Source: Bacteroides sp. (GTDB lineage Bacteria; Bacteroidota; Bacteroidia; Bacteroidales; Bacteroidaceae). Taken from it: a stretch of DNA of 42,612 nt. The notes beneath the pieces were generated by a model, which was given only the letters and a program-made list of their open reading frames with translations, made no database searches and was not told the DNA's origin. Of the stretch, positions 35,038 through 42,612 are shown in pieces. How positions within the stretch are numbered: the stretch's first letter is position 1; each line of letters begins with the position of its first letter. The DNA is taken from the NCBI GenBank assembly GCA_019414665.1, contig DXLO01000023.1, positions 1 through 42,612 on the forward strand. Direction: 5' to 3'. The translations under genes were made by a program, and so were the position numbers.

Positions 35038-35544
35038 ATGAAAAAAACTGGTGTATTTTACGGTTCTACAACAGGCACAACCGAGTCTGTTGCACGTACG
35101 ATAGCAGAGAAGCTTGGCATTCCTTCAAGCGATGTATACAATGTAAGCAAAATGACTGCCGATGTAGCAGGAAGTTATGAAGCACTGATTTTGGGAACTT
35201 CTACCTGGGGCGACGGTGAATTGCAGGACGACTGGTACGACGGCATCAAGGTTTTAAAAGGAATGGACCTCTCCGGCAAGACGGTTGCCCTGTTCGGATG
35301 CGGTGATTCTGAATCTTACTCCGATACGTTCTGCGACGGCATGGGTATCTTGTTCGAAGACTTGAAAAACAGTGGCTGCCGCTTCATTGGTGCCGTTCCA
35401 GATGCAGACTATACATACAGCTCTTCCATTGCTGTAACTGATAGTAATTTCGTGGGACTCGCCATCGACGACATCAACGAAAGCGACAAAACCGACGAAC
35501 GTGTAACGGCCTGGACTGAAAAATTAAAGACTGAACTGGCCTGA
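35038..35544 (+). CDS. fldA: Flavodoxin
   Basis: A 168-residue long-chain flavodoxin. The FMN phosphate loop GSTTGTTESVA (about 9-19), the ring-binding STWGDGELQDDW (about 57-68) and the long-chain insertion FGCGDSESYSDTFCDGMG (about 88-105) are all present. It carries low-potential electrons in place of ferredoxin and is typically induced in iron limitation. DUF2023 follows 37 nt later. Confidence 0.96.
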   Translation: MKKTGVFYGSTTGTTESVARTIAEKLGIPSSDVYNVSKMTADVAGSYEALILGTSTWGDGELQDDWYDGIKVLKGMDLSGKTVALFGCGDSESYSDTFCDGMGILFEDLKNSGCRFIGAVPDADYTYSSSIAVTDSNFVGLAIDDINESDKTDERVTAWTEKLKTELA

Positions 35545-35581
35545 AAGCCTTGAAAACAAACGTCACTAAAACCTAATCTCC

Positions 35582-35944
35582 ATGACAGCTCCTGATATAA
35601 ATCCCGTAGAACTGAAAGTTTTTCTAAACCACATCTACGAATACAAGAAAGGTGTACGCCAGATGGTGCTCTACACCACCAACCGAAAATACGAAGCATT
35701 CGCCGTAAACCGACTGAAAAGCCAGCGCATTAAGTTTGTGATTCAACCGGTAGATGAGGAACGTATCAACCTGTTTTTTGGTAAGGCAGAATGTATCAAT
35801 GCTATCCGGCTGATGGTAACCCGCCCTTTAAATCTGCTTACGCCCGAAGAAGACTTTATTCTGGGAGCTATGCTGGGATATGATATTTGTGCACAATGCA
35901 AGCGTTACTGTACCCGCAAGGCACGCAGAAGCGTATCAAACTAA
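35582..35944 (+). CDS. DUF2023 family protein
   Basis: A 120-residue soluble protein beginning with a helical LKVFLNHIYEYKKGVRQMVLYT, followed by beta strands and a C-terminal LGYDICAQCKRYCTRK with three Cys residues that could bind a metal. It matches DUF2023 (PF09633), which in Bacteroidetes and Epsilonproteobacteria is often next to flavodoxin genes. Its function is unknown; a role in flavodoxin use or regulation is inferred from this linkage. The start is 37 nt after fldA, so they are probably cotranscribed. Confidence 0.85.
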   Translation: MTAPDINPVELKVFLNHIYEYKKGVRQMVLYTTNRKYEAFAVNRLKSQRIKFVIQPVDEERINLFFGKAECINAIRLMVTRPLNLLTPEEDFILGAMLGYDICAQCKRYCTRKARRSVSN

Positions 35945-35955
35945 AATCATTTTTC

Positions 35956-36912
35956 CTATTCATTCAGTGCACCACAATGCGGACAAATCCCTTTTGTCCG
36001 CATTTTTGCTCCACACGCACCACAGGCGTACGGATATTTGTCCGATTTCTTTAAACGCTCGATACACCACACCGCATATACTGCCAGGCAGATGTATGCC
36101 GCATATACCCAGATGCAGGTAAAGAAGATATATAAGAAAATACAATACGAAGCCAGTCCCAGCAAATAGAAGAAAGCCGTTTCAAGCTTTACCTGATGGA
36201 AAAGGTCATCGAGCATAGCCACTCCGAAAAGCAAAATCATCCCTACACATACGATGAACAGTCCGAGAATAAAAGGTACTTCAAAAGGGTTCAGTGTAGG
36301 ATCATAATAATAATGCTCCCACGTTTCGGGAACGAAATGCTGAATACTGTTATATACGGTAGCCGCCACAGCCAGTAGAAATGACAGGATAATAGGAAAT
36401 ACACTGTCGATATCATTCAGACCTATCAGCTTAATCTGTTTCCTCTGTACTGCCCGATAGACAAACCATAGAAAGAATACGGCCAGCACCAGAAAGAAAG
36501 GCAAGGTATGCGAACTGCTGAACAAATGAATAAACTGCGAAATAGGATCGATCGGTACGATATTCTCCAGCAGCTTATGTTCCTGAATCCAGCCGATAGT
36601 TTCCTGGTCACGCGCGACCTTTACCCATACCGAATCGACTGAATCCTGAGGATGTACATCAAACTCCGCCACCACAAGCTGGTTCCCTTTCACAACGGGA
36701 ATAGTATCCATAAACGGCAACTGATGAAGCCACAAAGTATCAGCCTCAACTTCAAAATTGCTGCTCAGTGCATAGGCACGCTTGTGTAAGGCCTCCGGAA
36801 CTGAATCTGTCTTATTCTCTGAAGTCCCGTCTGCCGGCAGGTCCGGATGATAATAACAAGCCACAAGCCCTACCAGCAACAGGAGAATCAATATGTACTT
36901 ACTCTTCTGCAT
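35956..36912 (-). CDS. Five-TM zinc-ribbon membrane protein with lipobox
   Basis: A 318-residue protein with an unusual architecture. The N-terminus has a lipobox LVAC (Cys19). A periplasmic part of about 110 residues follows, containing an SH3-like segment (VWVKVARDQETIGWIQEHKLL). Then come about five hydrophobic helices (from about 133 to 290), and finally a C-terminal zinc ribbon (CGACGAKMRTKGICPHCG). Five helices would put the ribbon in the cytoplasm. It overlaps the U32-protein gene by 14 nt, so translation is probably coupled. The function is unknown. Confidence 0.75.
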   Translation of the reverse strand: MQKSKYILILLLLVGLVACYYHPDLPADGTSENKTDSVPEALHKRAYALSSNFEVEADTLWLHQLPFMDTIPVVKGNQLVVAEFDVHPQDSVDSVWVKVARDQETIGWIQEHKLLENIVPIDPISQFIHLFSSSHTLPFFLVLAVFFLWFVYRAVQRKQIKLIGLNDIDSVFPIILSFLLAVAATVYNSIQHFVPETWEHYYYDPTLNPFEVPFILGLFIVCVGMILLFGVAMLDDLFHQVKLETAFFYLLGLASYCIFLYIFFTCIWVYAAYICLAVYAVWCIERLKKSDKYPYACGACGAKMRTKGICPHCGALNE

Positions 36913-38728
36913 ATACTTTCATCTGACACAGCTTACAGTCGAACTGTAAACGGAAACGTTTGCCATCGCTGCTCACCAAGAAATACGGTTCACGATAAGG
37001 AGAACGCACCTTATGATGTACCGGACACCAGCCCATGCTATAACGCAGACAATGCTTGCAGAACATCAGCACAGCCTTTTCGGGTGCTTCTTTCTCGAAT
37101 GCCGGTGCAATACGACGTACCCCATGGTCATGATAGAAAGCAGCAGCAGCCCCATTCATGACATTTCCCAGATACGTCAGTTCCTGAGCCGGAAAAGCAT
37201 GATGAGTTTCAGGCACACGCCATACTTCCCGCGGATAATTGATACGGCGGGCTTCCAGCAGTTTTTCTACTGCGCGTCGGCGTAAGTCTGACAGTTCGGA
37301 TGAAGGAATAAACCAGTTGTCCGATAAAACGATTTCCACACTTTCCGCCTCGAACGGTGTATTTCCCAGCTTACTCAACTGATTCTTCAGGTTCTCCAGC
37401 TGAGGAGTACGAGCCAGTTCTTTCTCTCTAGGCATAGCCAGGCTGATACGGTTATCATCCTCATCAGCAACCGACAGGGTAAATCCGAAATTATTTTCTT
37501 CAAGTCTCAGCGTAACGGCAATTTTCCGTTCGGCCGACTTTTTCTGCATCACCCGCTCAAACTCCTGATCGAAGTTACGGTAAAGTCTGGTTTTAGGTTT
37601 CACACGAGGCATTTCCTGCGGATAGAGCTTGTTGCCGTCTACCCGGTTCACACGGAATCCGCACAACTTACCCCGCTCGTCAAGATAGCATAATCCATCG
37701 CCATTGCTGAACGACTTCACTCCCGCTACCGTCAGGTAATTGCCACGAATCTCTTTTACTGTTCCTACCTCTTCTCCCAGTGACTTCGGCGTATCGAACG
37801 AGAAAATTCCCGGATTACGCCCGTGAACAAAATAGTCGGTAAAGCCACGGCTGAAGCTCTTGTCCAGCTGCGGACGGAAAGCAAGCTTCACTGTACCCGA
37901 CGAGGCACGTATGTACTCCTTACGACGTTTCAGAATGGCATCCAGTTTCTGACGATAATAAGCCGTCACATTCTTTACATACGAAACATCCTTCAGACGT
38001 CCTTCTATCTTGAGCGAAGAAGCACCAGCATCAAGCAAAGCCTCCAGATTCTCACTCTGGTTCATATCCTTAAGCGACAGCAAGTGTTTGTTTCGAGCAA
38101 TGACTTTTCCATCGGCATCTACCATATCGAAACCTAAGCGACAGAACTGCGCACACTCTCCACGGTTGGCACTGCGGCCGAAGCATGCCTGACTGACATA
38201 GCACTGTCCGCTGTAGCTCACACACAATGCACCATGCACAAAAACCTCGAGCAACGTATCGGGACAGGCAGCATGAATTTTGGCAATCTCATCGAGCGTC
38301 AGTTCCCGAGCCAGCACCACCTGACGGAAACCGACATCAGCCAGAAACTTCACCTTCTGTACCGTACGGTTGTCCATCTGCGTACTGGCATGCAACGGAA
38401 TAGGCGGCAGATTGAGCCGTGTTATTCCCATATCCTGAATAATCAGTGCATCTACACCGGCACGATATAAATCCCAGATCATCGCCTCGGTATCTTTCAG
38501 TTCCTCATCACGCAGGATCGTATTTACTGTAACGTAGATGCGAGCATTGTACACATGCGCATGCTGTACCAGTGCAGCAATGTCTTCCAGCGAATTGCCG
38601 GCTGCCGCACGCGCCCCGAAACGGGGAGCACCGATATATACCGCATCGGCACCGTGATTAATAGCCTCGATGCCGCACTCCAGATTCTTTGCCGGAGCCA
38701 AAAGTTCTATAGGACGTTGTCTGATCAT
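36899..38728 (-). CDS. U32-family peptidase-like protein (tRNA/rRNA hydroxylation type)
   Basis: A 609-residue protein with a TIM-barrel-like N-terminal domain and the U32 signature EVFVHGALCVSYSGQCYVS (161-179), followed by a Cys cluster (Cys169, 176, 182, 192, 196) that in relatives holds an iron-sulphur cluster. A second domain follows and the C-terminus carries CKHCLRYSMGW ... CKLCQMK. Relatives include TrhP (tRNA 5-hydroxyuridine formation), RlhA (23S rRNA hydroxylation) and the Porphyromonas PrtC collagenase. RNA hydroxylation is the better-supported role for the family today. The ATG shares one base with the metA stop (TAATG). Confidence 0.88.
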   Translation of the reverse strand: MIRQRPIELLAPAKNLECGIEAINHGADAVYIGAPRFGARAAAGNSLEDIAALVQHAHVYNARIYVTVNTILRDEELKDTEAMIWDLYRAGVDALIIQDMGITRLNLPPIPLHASTQMDNRTVQKVKFLADVGFRQVVLARELTLDEIAKIHAACPDTLLEVFVHGALCVSYSGQCYVSQACFGRSANRGECAQFCRLGFDMVDADGKVIARNKHLLSLKDMNQSENLEALLDAGASSLKIEGRLKDVSYVKNVTAYYRQKLDAILKRRKEYIRASSGTVKLAFRPQLDKSFSRGFTDYFVHGRNPGIFSFDTPKSLGEEVGTVKEIRGNYLTVAGVKSFSNGDGLCYLDERGKLCGFRVNRVDGNKLYPQEMPRVKPKTRLYRNFDQEFERVMQKKSAERKIAVTLRLEENNFGFTLSVADEDDNRISLAMPREKELARTPQLENLKNQLSKLGNTPFEAESVEIVLSDNWFIPSSELSDLRRRAVEKLLEARRINYPREVWRVPETHHAFPAQELTYLGNVMNGAAAAFYHDHGVRRIAPAFEKEAPEKAVLMFCKHCLRYSMGWCPVHHKVRSPYREPYFLVSSDGKRFRLQFDCKLCQMKVYAEE

Positions 38729-39651
38729 TATTTAATCTGATTAATATCGTATGGAGTTTCCTGATATACATAATAGTTCAGCCAGTTGGAGAACAGCAGG
38801 TTTGCCGTACTCCGCCAGCGAACCAGCGGACCCTTTTCAAGATCATTATCGCGATAATAATTCTTCGGCATGTCGATAGGCAGACCTTTTCCCAGATCAC
38901 GGCGATATTCTGTATCGAGGGTATAAGGAGAATATTCCGAATGTCCGGTCACGTAAAACTCACGTCCGCCACGAGCCATAACGATATGTACCCCCGAATC
39001 GTCCGACTCGGAAATAATAGTCAGCCCAGGATGTTTCTCGATATCCGCACGGCGTACCTCCGTATGGCGGCTGTGAGGCACGAAGAACACATCATCGAAA
39101 CCACGGAAGATAGGCAGCTTGCTCATACCCTCGCAGATATGATGCTCGAAGATACCGAACATCTTCTTGTCGAGCGGATACTTGGGGATACCATAGTGAT
39201 GATACAGTCCTGCCTGTGCTGCCCAGCAGATATAAAGTGTAGAAGTGACATGTGTACGTGTCCAGTTGAAGATATCCTGAATCTCGTCCCAATAGTTCAC
39301 ATCCTCAAATTCGAGATGCTCCACCGGTGCACCCGTAATAATCATTCCGTCGAACTTTTCATTCCGCATACATTCGAAATCGCGATAAAACGCCTTCATA
39401 TGTTCGATAGGCGTATTCTTCGAAGTATGACTTTTCAGTTTCATGAAGCTGACCTCAATCTGTAGCGGTGAGTTAGACAACAGACGAATCAAGTCAGTTT
39501 CAGTAGTTATTTTTATCGGCATCAAATTGAGGATAACAATTTTCAGCGGACGGATATCCTGCGTACTGGCGCGTGAATTGTCGATGACGAAAATATTTTC
39601 CTCCTTCAGTATATCGATAGCCGGAAGTTTGTCTGGTAAATTAAGTGGCAT
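38728..39651 (-). CDS. metA: Homoserine O-acetyltransferase, MetA family
   Basis: A 307-residue MetA-fold enzyme with catalytic Cys142 (YICWAAQA) and the His-Glu pair in VTGHSEY (His237, Glu239). Residue 111 is Glu (TGAPVEHLEFE). In this family Glu at 111 goes with acetyl-CoA and Gly with succinyl-CoA, so the product is predicted to be O-acetyl-L-homoserine, feeding methionine synthesis by direct sulphhydrylation. It heads a minus-strand operon with the U32 protein and the zinc-ribbon protein. A -7 element (TAATTTTG, plus 39680-39687) lies 29 nt upstream, leaving no room for a SAM riboswitch. Confidence 0.95.
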   Translation of the reverse strand: MPLNLPDKLPAIDILKEENIFVIDNSRASTQDIRPLKIVILNLMPIKITTETDLIRLLSNSPLQIEVSFMKLKSHTSKNTPIEHMKAFYRDFECMRNEKFDGMIITGAPVEHLEFEDVNYWDEIQDIFNWTRTHVTSTLYICWAAQAGLYHHYGIPKYPLDKKMFGIFEHHICEGMSKLPIFRGFDDVFFVPHSRHTEVRRADIEKHPGLTIISESDDSGVHIVMARGGREFYVTGHSEYSPYTLDTEYRRDLGKGLPIDMPKNYYRDNDLEKGPLVRWRSTANLLFSNWLNYYVYQETPYDINQIK

Positions 39652-39995
39652 TTCTTTATCCGTTAATTAGTTGCAAGTGCAAAATTAGGAAATAAAAATA
39701 AAATCTCCCTTATTCTTCCACCGGAAAGACTAAGTGAGAGAACAGATTATTTGAACATTACAGAGCTATCCGGACACTTTCTCTCTGTCTCAACAATAAC
39801 CACCGATTACAATCATGCCACAATTACACTTTCTCCGTAACACAAACGAACGCTCACAAGCTTGCATATATTAAAAAATTTTACGAATATTGCATATAAG
39901 TTTGCCGATAACCTAATCTATAAGTCTAAACTTAAAAAACCCATTAACCTAAGTATCTATACAGCTACTTATACAATATTTAAACATAAAAGGGT
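39652..39995. other. Divergent intergenic region
   Basis: No gene found. It carries the metA -7 (plus 39680-39687, minus strand) and, for the plus-strand gene, TAAGTTTG at 39897-39904. TTGCATATA occurs twice (39862-39870 and 39890-39898), 28 nt apart, the second copy overlapping the plus-strand -7; this could be a regulator site. Confidence 0.4.
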
Positions 39996-40445
39996 ATGAA
40001 AAAAATAAAATCATTCTATTATGAGATTGTAATTTCAAAGATTTATATGCTGGAAAAATACAAACGAGAATTTGATGAAGGAAACATATACAACGGAATT
40101 TGGGGAACTTTACAGACATTTGTTGTATATACTGTCATAAGTTTTATCTTTATTCTTATACGCATCTTTGGTACTCTGCAAAATCCGTTAGCAACTGGCA
40201 TAGGAGTTGTTATTTTGTGTCAAATAGCGGTTCATTTAATTATGAAAAAGCTTAAGAAAAGTAGTTATGTTCAGATAGTCCACGAAGAATATTTAAAAAT
40301 GAATGTAGAAGAAAGAAAAAAACACTATAAGCGTGGATTATGGAAACTTATACCTATATTCTTTTATCCTATTATAATTATTGCGTTCTTAAAGCTGATA
40401 ACTGTAATCTTTCAAGTTGACTCTTTCAGCTGTAACTGTTTATAA
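39996..40445 (+). CDS. Small two- or three-helix membrane protein (paralogue A)
   Basis: A 149-residue protein: a charged N-terminus (KIKSFYYEIVISKIYMLEKYKREFDEG), two hydrophobic helices (about 38-59 and 66-84), a basic cytoplasmic stretch with YVQIVHEEYLKMNVEERKKHYKRG (about 92-115), and a last helix (about 118-138). It has no family that I recognise. The next ORF is a clear homologue. AT-rich with AAA/ATA/TTA codons, unlike the core genes nearby, which suggests recent transfer. Confidence 0.7.
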   Translation: MKKIKSFYYEIVISKIYMLEKYKREFDEGNIYNGIWGTLQTFVVYTVISFIFILIRIFGTLQNPLATGIGVVILCQIAVHLIMKKLKKSSYVQIVHEEYLKMNVEERKKHYKRGLWKLIPIFFYPIIIIAFLKLITVIFQVDSFSCNCL

Positions 40446-40455
40446 ATAAGTACCT

Positions 40456-40874
40456 ATGAAAGCAATACAAAACTGCTTACAGAAAATAGTTATCTATAAA
40501 ATATATTCTTTAGAAAAGCAAAAAATGGAATATAATGACAATGAAGTATATAATCACATAGGAGCAGGTTTTTTGATTGTATTCTCATATATAGTAATTA
40601 TATTGCTTTTTTTATCCGTACGATTATTTAATGAATTGAGAAACAATTCCACACTTATTGTTTGCGTTACAATATTATGTTTTTCGGCTAAGTATTTTTT
40701 CGTAAAACACTTAAAACAAAAAAATATGTTCAGGCAATTTACGAAGAATATTTACAAATGGATTTAAAGAAAAGAAAGGAAAACTATAAAATTGGATTAT
40801 ATTACGTTGTATTTGTTATTTTATTTCCTCTATTCAGCATACTGATCATGGAATTAATGACTATCATTATTTAA
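40456..40874 (+). pseudogene. Frameshifted paralogue B of the small membrane protein
   Basis: The first frame gives 103 residues (IVIYKIYSLEKQKMEYND, two helices) and ends at 40767. From the A7 run at 40718-40724 the -1 frame continues YVQAIYEEYLQMDLKKRKEN, then YKIGLYYVVF and a final helix to TAA at 40874. That continuation lines up with YVQIVHEEYLKMNVEERKKHYKRGL and the last helix of paralogue A, so the shift is real in this sequence. It may be a loss-of-function mutation, a sequencing error in the homopolymer, or slippage producing a full-length form. It starts 10 nt after paralogue A. Confidence 0.75.
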
Positions 40875-40919
40875 GAAGATCCTTTACTTTAACAGAATCA
40901 ATACAACCATCCACAAAAA

Positions 40920-40959
40920 AGAAAAGCCACTGGAAATATACGTCTCCAATAGCTTTTCT
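40920..40959. terminator. Inverted repeat, probable terminator
   Basis: AGAAAAGC (40920-40927) pairs with GCTTTTCT (40952-40959), with TGGA/TCCA inside. It lies between convergent transcription units and could end either one. Confidence 0.55.
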
Positions 40960-41002
40960 AACTTTATAAACTCAGGTAGTTCGAACCAATGTGTGTTACA
41001 AA

Positions 41003-41113
41003 CTATCCTTTATTATTATTTTTCAATGCTTCTTTCTTGTCTTGATGATTAAAGTAAATCACACCGACAATAGCTATAACCGACACAAGTACTGACATGA
41101 TAATTGCTCCCAT
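41003..41113 (-). CDS. 36-residue single-helix membrane protein
   Basis: The frame encodes MGAIIMSVLVSVIAIVGVIY followed by a basic/polar tail of 16 residues (NHQDKKEALKNNNKG-like end) and TAG. An AGGAG lies just before the ATG, which is 1 nt after the TGA of the gene upstream. One membrane helix and a cytoplasmic tail are predicted. Function unknown; it probably works with the preceding protein. Confidence 0.6.
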   Translation of the reverse strand: MGAIIMSVLVSVIAIVGVIYFNHQDKKEALKNNNKG

Positions 41114-41114
41114 A

Positions 41115-41303
41115 TCATTCTCCTTCCTTTTTTTCTTCTCTTACAAGCCATAAGCCTGAAAGTAGTGTTAATACTATGGCAATAGACACAACAAAGTAAA
41201 TTATCCAAGAGTCCTTTATGTCGTTGAAAACAGAGGACAACAAAACCGCTGTCGTCAAATACTTGGCTATATCCATCAGCCATTTACCTAATTCTTTCTT
41301 CAT
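41115..41303 (-). CDS. DUF6722-like two-helix membrane protein
   Basis: From the start at 41303 it has 62 residues: MKKELGKWLMDIAKYLTTAV, a second helix (IIYFVVSIAIVLTLLSGLWLV) and an acidic/basic tail. It resembles the small Bacteroidetes DUF6722 family. An in-frame ATG seven codons upstream lies inside the apparent promoter and is unlikely to be used. The following 36-residue gene is 1 nt away. Confidence 0.65.
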   Translation of the reverse strand: MKKELGKWLMDIAKYLTTAVLLSSVFNDIKDSWIIYFVVSIAIVLTLLSGLWLVREEKKEGE

Positions 41304-41308
41304 ATTTG

Positions 41309-41316
41309 CAAAGATA
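41309..41316 (-). promoter_or_regulatory. -7 element almost touching the start codon
   Basis: CAAAGATA on plus is TATCTTTG on minus. Its last base is only 5 nt from the ATG at 41303, so the mRNA would begin at or within a few bases of the start codon. Confidence 0.6.
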
Positions 41317-41387
41317 CAAAACAACTCTTAATCTGACAATATCTTCTGTTACCAATAGCAACTTTCAGAGAACAAATTATAGCCATT

Positions 41388-42563
41388 TTACAACCGATTT
41401 TTGTAAATGCTTGCCATCAGCTTCTGGTACTGATTCTCCAGTTCCATGTAAGCCTGCAAGTTACGATATACGTTGTCGGCTTCCGTATAGTAATCGATGA
41501 TGGAAAGTTGTCCTGCGGTAACGGCTTCTTTCAGCATGTCCAGCGTTTGATGCATCAGCTCCACGTCGTATGCCTGCATGGCGGTAGTCAACTGCTGCAT
41601 TTCGTTGAACTGGCTCTGGACCTGAGCCTCTGCCTGCAAGCGGGCATTATCCAACTGATACTGGGCACTGATAGCTTGTGCACGGGCTATCTGGTGCTTC
41701 TTCCTATTCGAAAAGATCGGTAAACTTCCTCCGATAAGGAAACCGTTGCTCTTTTCATCGAGTGAAGTGTTGCGACGATAGCCTATTTCCAGTTTCGGCA
41801 ACCAGCTCTGACGACTTACACTGATGTTCTTCTCGGCAGCACGCGCAGCGGCATCAGCAGCCAGCAGCGTAGCATCGGTAGCCATCACCTCATCGTACAA
41901 GGCGTTATAGTCTTTCAGCGCTTCCACCTGCGGATAATCGCGTGAGGTAAAGTCCATCGAAAGATTGCCGTTCATGGCAAGCAACTGCTGCAAGGCGGTA
42001 CGATGAGCCGCATTGTTCTGCGAAACTTCTGTCTGCACACTCATCCGTTCCATCTTGATTTTATTGACTTCCAGTATGCCGGCATCCCCTTCTTCCAGCC
42101 GTTTTTCGAACAAGGCAAGCAGTTCGTCGGCATTCTTTTTCCGTTCTTCCAGCAGACCTTGCTGTTTATTCAGCATTACAAGATCCAAGCAGAGATTCTT
42201 TGCATTCAGCAGTATATCGCGACGGGTAGCCTCATACTGACGGTGAAGGGCTTCACGCTGCAACTTTCCCGAACGGCTGCGTGCCGCATACAAGGTGGGA
42301 AAATCGAATCCCTGTGTCACGACCAGTTCCGAACTCGACATACCGGTAATACCTTTGGTATAAAACGGACTATATTCTACCGAAGGATCTTCCAGGTTAT
42401 TCTGCGTCTGGACTTCCAATTGTGCAGCTCGTGTAGCATGTTGCTGTGACTGCAATTCTTTATTATTCTGTTCTATCTGACGGAGCACCTCATCGATGCT
42501 CTGTGCCTGCATGCCTGCCGTAAAAAACAGACATGCAGCCAATGTAATATAGGTATGTTTCAT
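41388..42563 (-). CDS. TolC-family outer-membrane efflux protein
   Basis: From the start at 42563 the protein has 391 residues with a signal peptide ending GMQAQ (about residue 21). A longer in-frame start (42587) lacks a good signal-peptide beginning. The long heptad-rich helices (SIDEVLRQIEQNNKELQSQQ and LDNARLQAEAQVQSQFNEMQ) and the duplicated barrel-helix layout are typical of TolC/CusC. It forms the outer-membrane duct of a tripartite efflux pump; the RND pump and adaptor genes are not in the window and may lie upstream beyond its edge. A dyad ATCCAA-N6-TTGGAT (42582-42599) lies 19 nt before the start. Confidence 0.9.
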   Translation of the reverse strand: MKHTYITLAACLFFTAGMQAQSIDEVLRQIEQNNKELQSQQHATRAAQLEVQTQNNLEDPSVEYSPFYTKGITGMSSSELVVTQGFDFPTLYAARSRSGKLQREALHRQYEATRRDILLNAKNLCLDLVMLNKQQGLLEERKKNADELLALFEKRLEEGDAGILEVNKIKMERMSVQTEVSQNNAAHRTALQQLLAMNGNLSMDFTSRDYPQVEALKDYNALYDEVMATDATLLAADAAARAAEKNISVSRQSWLPKLEIGYRRNTSLDEKSNGFLIGGSLPIFSNRKKHQIARAQAISAQYQLDNARLQAEAQVQSQFNEMQQLTTAMQAYDVELMHQTLDMLKEAVTAGQLSIIDYYTEADNVYRNLQAYMELENQYQKLMASIYKNRL

Positions 42564-42612
42564 AATTACTTTCCATTTAAAATCCAAACAAAGTTGGATA
42601 ATTCATTAATAA

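Noticed and set aside
38941..39465. A 174-codon plus-strand frame across metA
   Set aside because: Lies entirely within metA, shows no recognisable family and has composition typical of a shadow frame.
39652..39995. SAM riboswitch for metA
   Set aside because: The metA leader from its -7 element is only about 25 nt and no SAM aptamer core is visible.
40975..41015. Possible tRNA-like segment with GTTCGAACC
   Set aside because: GTTCGAA resembles a T-arm but no acceptor, D or anticodon stem can be built around it.

Overview
This window is a stretch of Bacteroidales chromosome, most likely a gut Bacteroides or Phocaeicola (genus by inference). The signs are Bacteroidetes-type promoters with a TAnnTTTG -7 element, SusC/SusD and other TonB-dependent receptors, ribosomal protein S16 with a long Ala/Glu/Lys tail, few strong Shine-Dalgarno sequences, and Bacteroidetes-restricted DUF families. 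I saw no rRNA, tRNA, CRISPR array, insertion sequence or phage gene.

Layout. (1) 108-6446, plus strand: a housekeeping envelope/transport run of DUF4199 membrane protein, GtrB-like glycosyltransferase, DUF6452 lipoprotein, DUF6048 protein, MntP-like manganese exporter, ApbE flavin transferase and OPT transporter, closed by an intrinsic terminator. (2) 6551-8204: a secreted alpha/beta hydrolase behind a leader that can fold into a three-way junction, then rpsP. (3) 8365-16382: a three-gene polysaccharide-utilisation locus (SusC, SusD, beta-helix DUF4957/DUF5123 lipoprotein) with no enzyme beside it. (4) 16650-17642: a divergent class-2 dihydroorotate dehydrogenase-like gene, separated from the next convergent operon by a perfect 26-bp inverted repeat. 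(5) 25312 down to 17725, minus strand: a TonB receptor, a two-domain jelly-roll lipoprotein, a lipoprotein NUC nuclease and an exported EEP-family nuclease or phosphatase. Together they look like a surface nucleic-acid or organophosphate scavenging system without a SusD. (6) 26080-30163: radA, a decaying DUF3791 locus, a COG2509-type FAD oxidoreductase and a LuxR-type regulator with a degenerate receiver, all visibly more G+C rich than their neighbours.

(7) 30177-32037, minus strand: a small lipoprotein followed by the wreck of another utilisation locus (internal susD fragment and broken CE1 esterase). (8) 32418-35944: a TonB-dependent receptor, flavodoxin and DUF2023 protein, a probable iron-limitation module whose two promoters share a 13-nt core. 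(9) 39651 down to 35956, minus strand: a tightly overlapping run of metA (Glu111, the acetyl-CoA type), a U32-family protein and a five-TM zinc-ribbon lipoprotein. (10) 39996-41303: two paralogous small membrane proteins, the second frameshifted at an A7 run, and a minus-strand pair of tiny membrane proteins with a possibly leaderless promoter. (11) 42563-41388: a TolC-type outer-membrane efflux protein.

The least explained items are the three-way-junction leader (about 6576-6662), the nuclease/TonB operon with its internal terminator-like hairpin, the frameshifted membrane-protein pair, and the repeat-bearing gap at 25363-26079.
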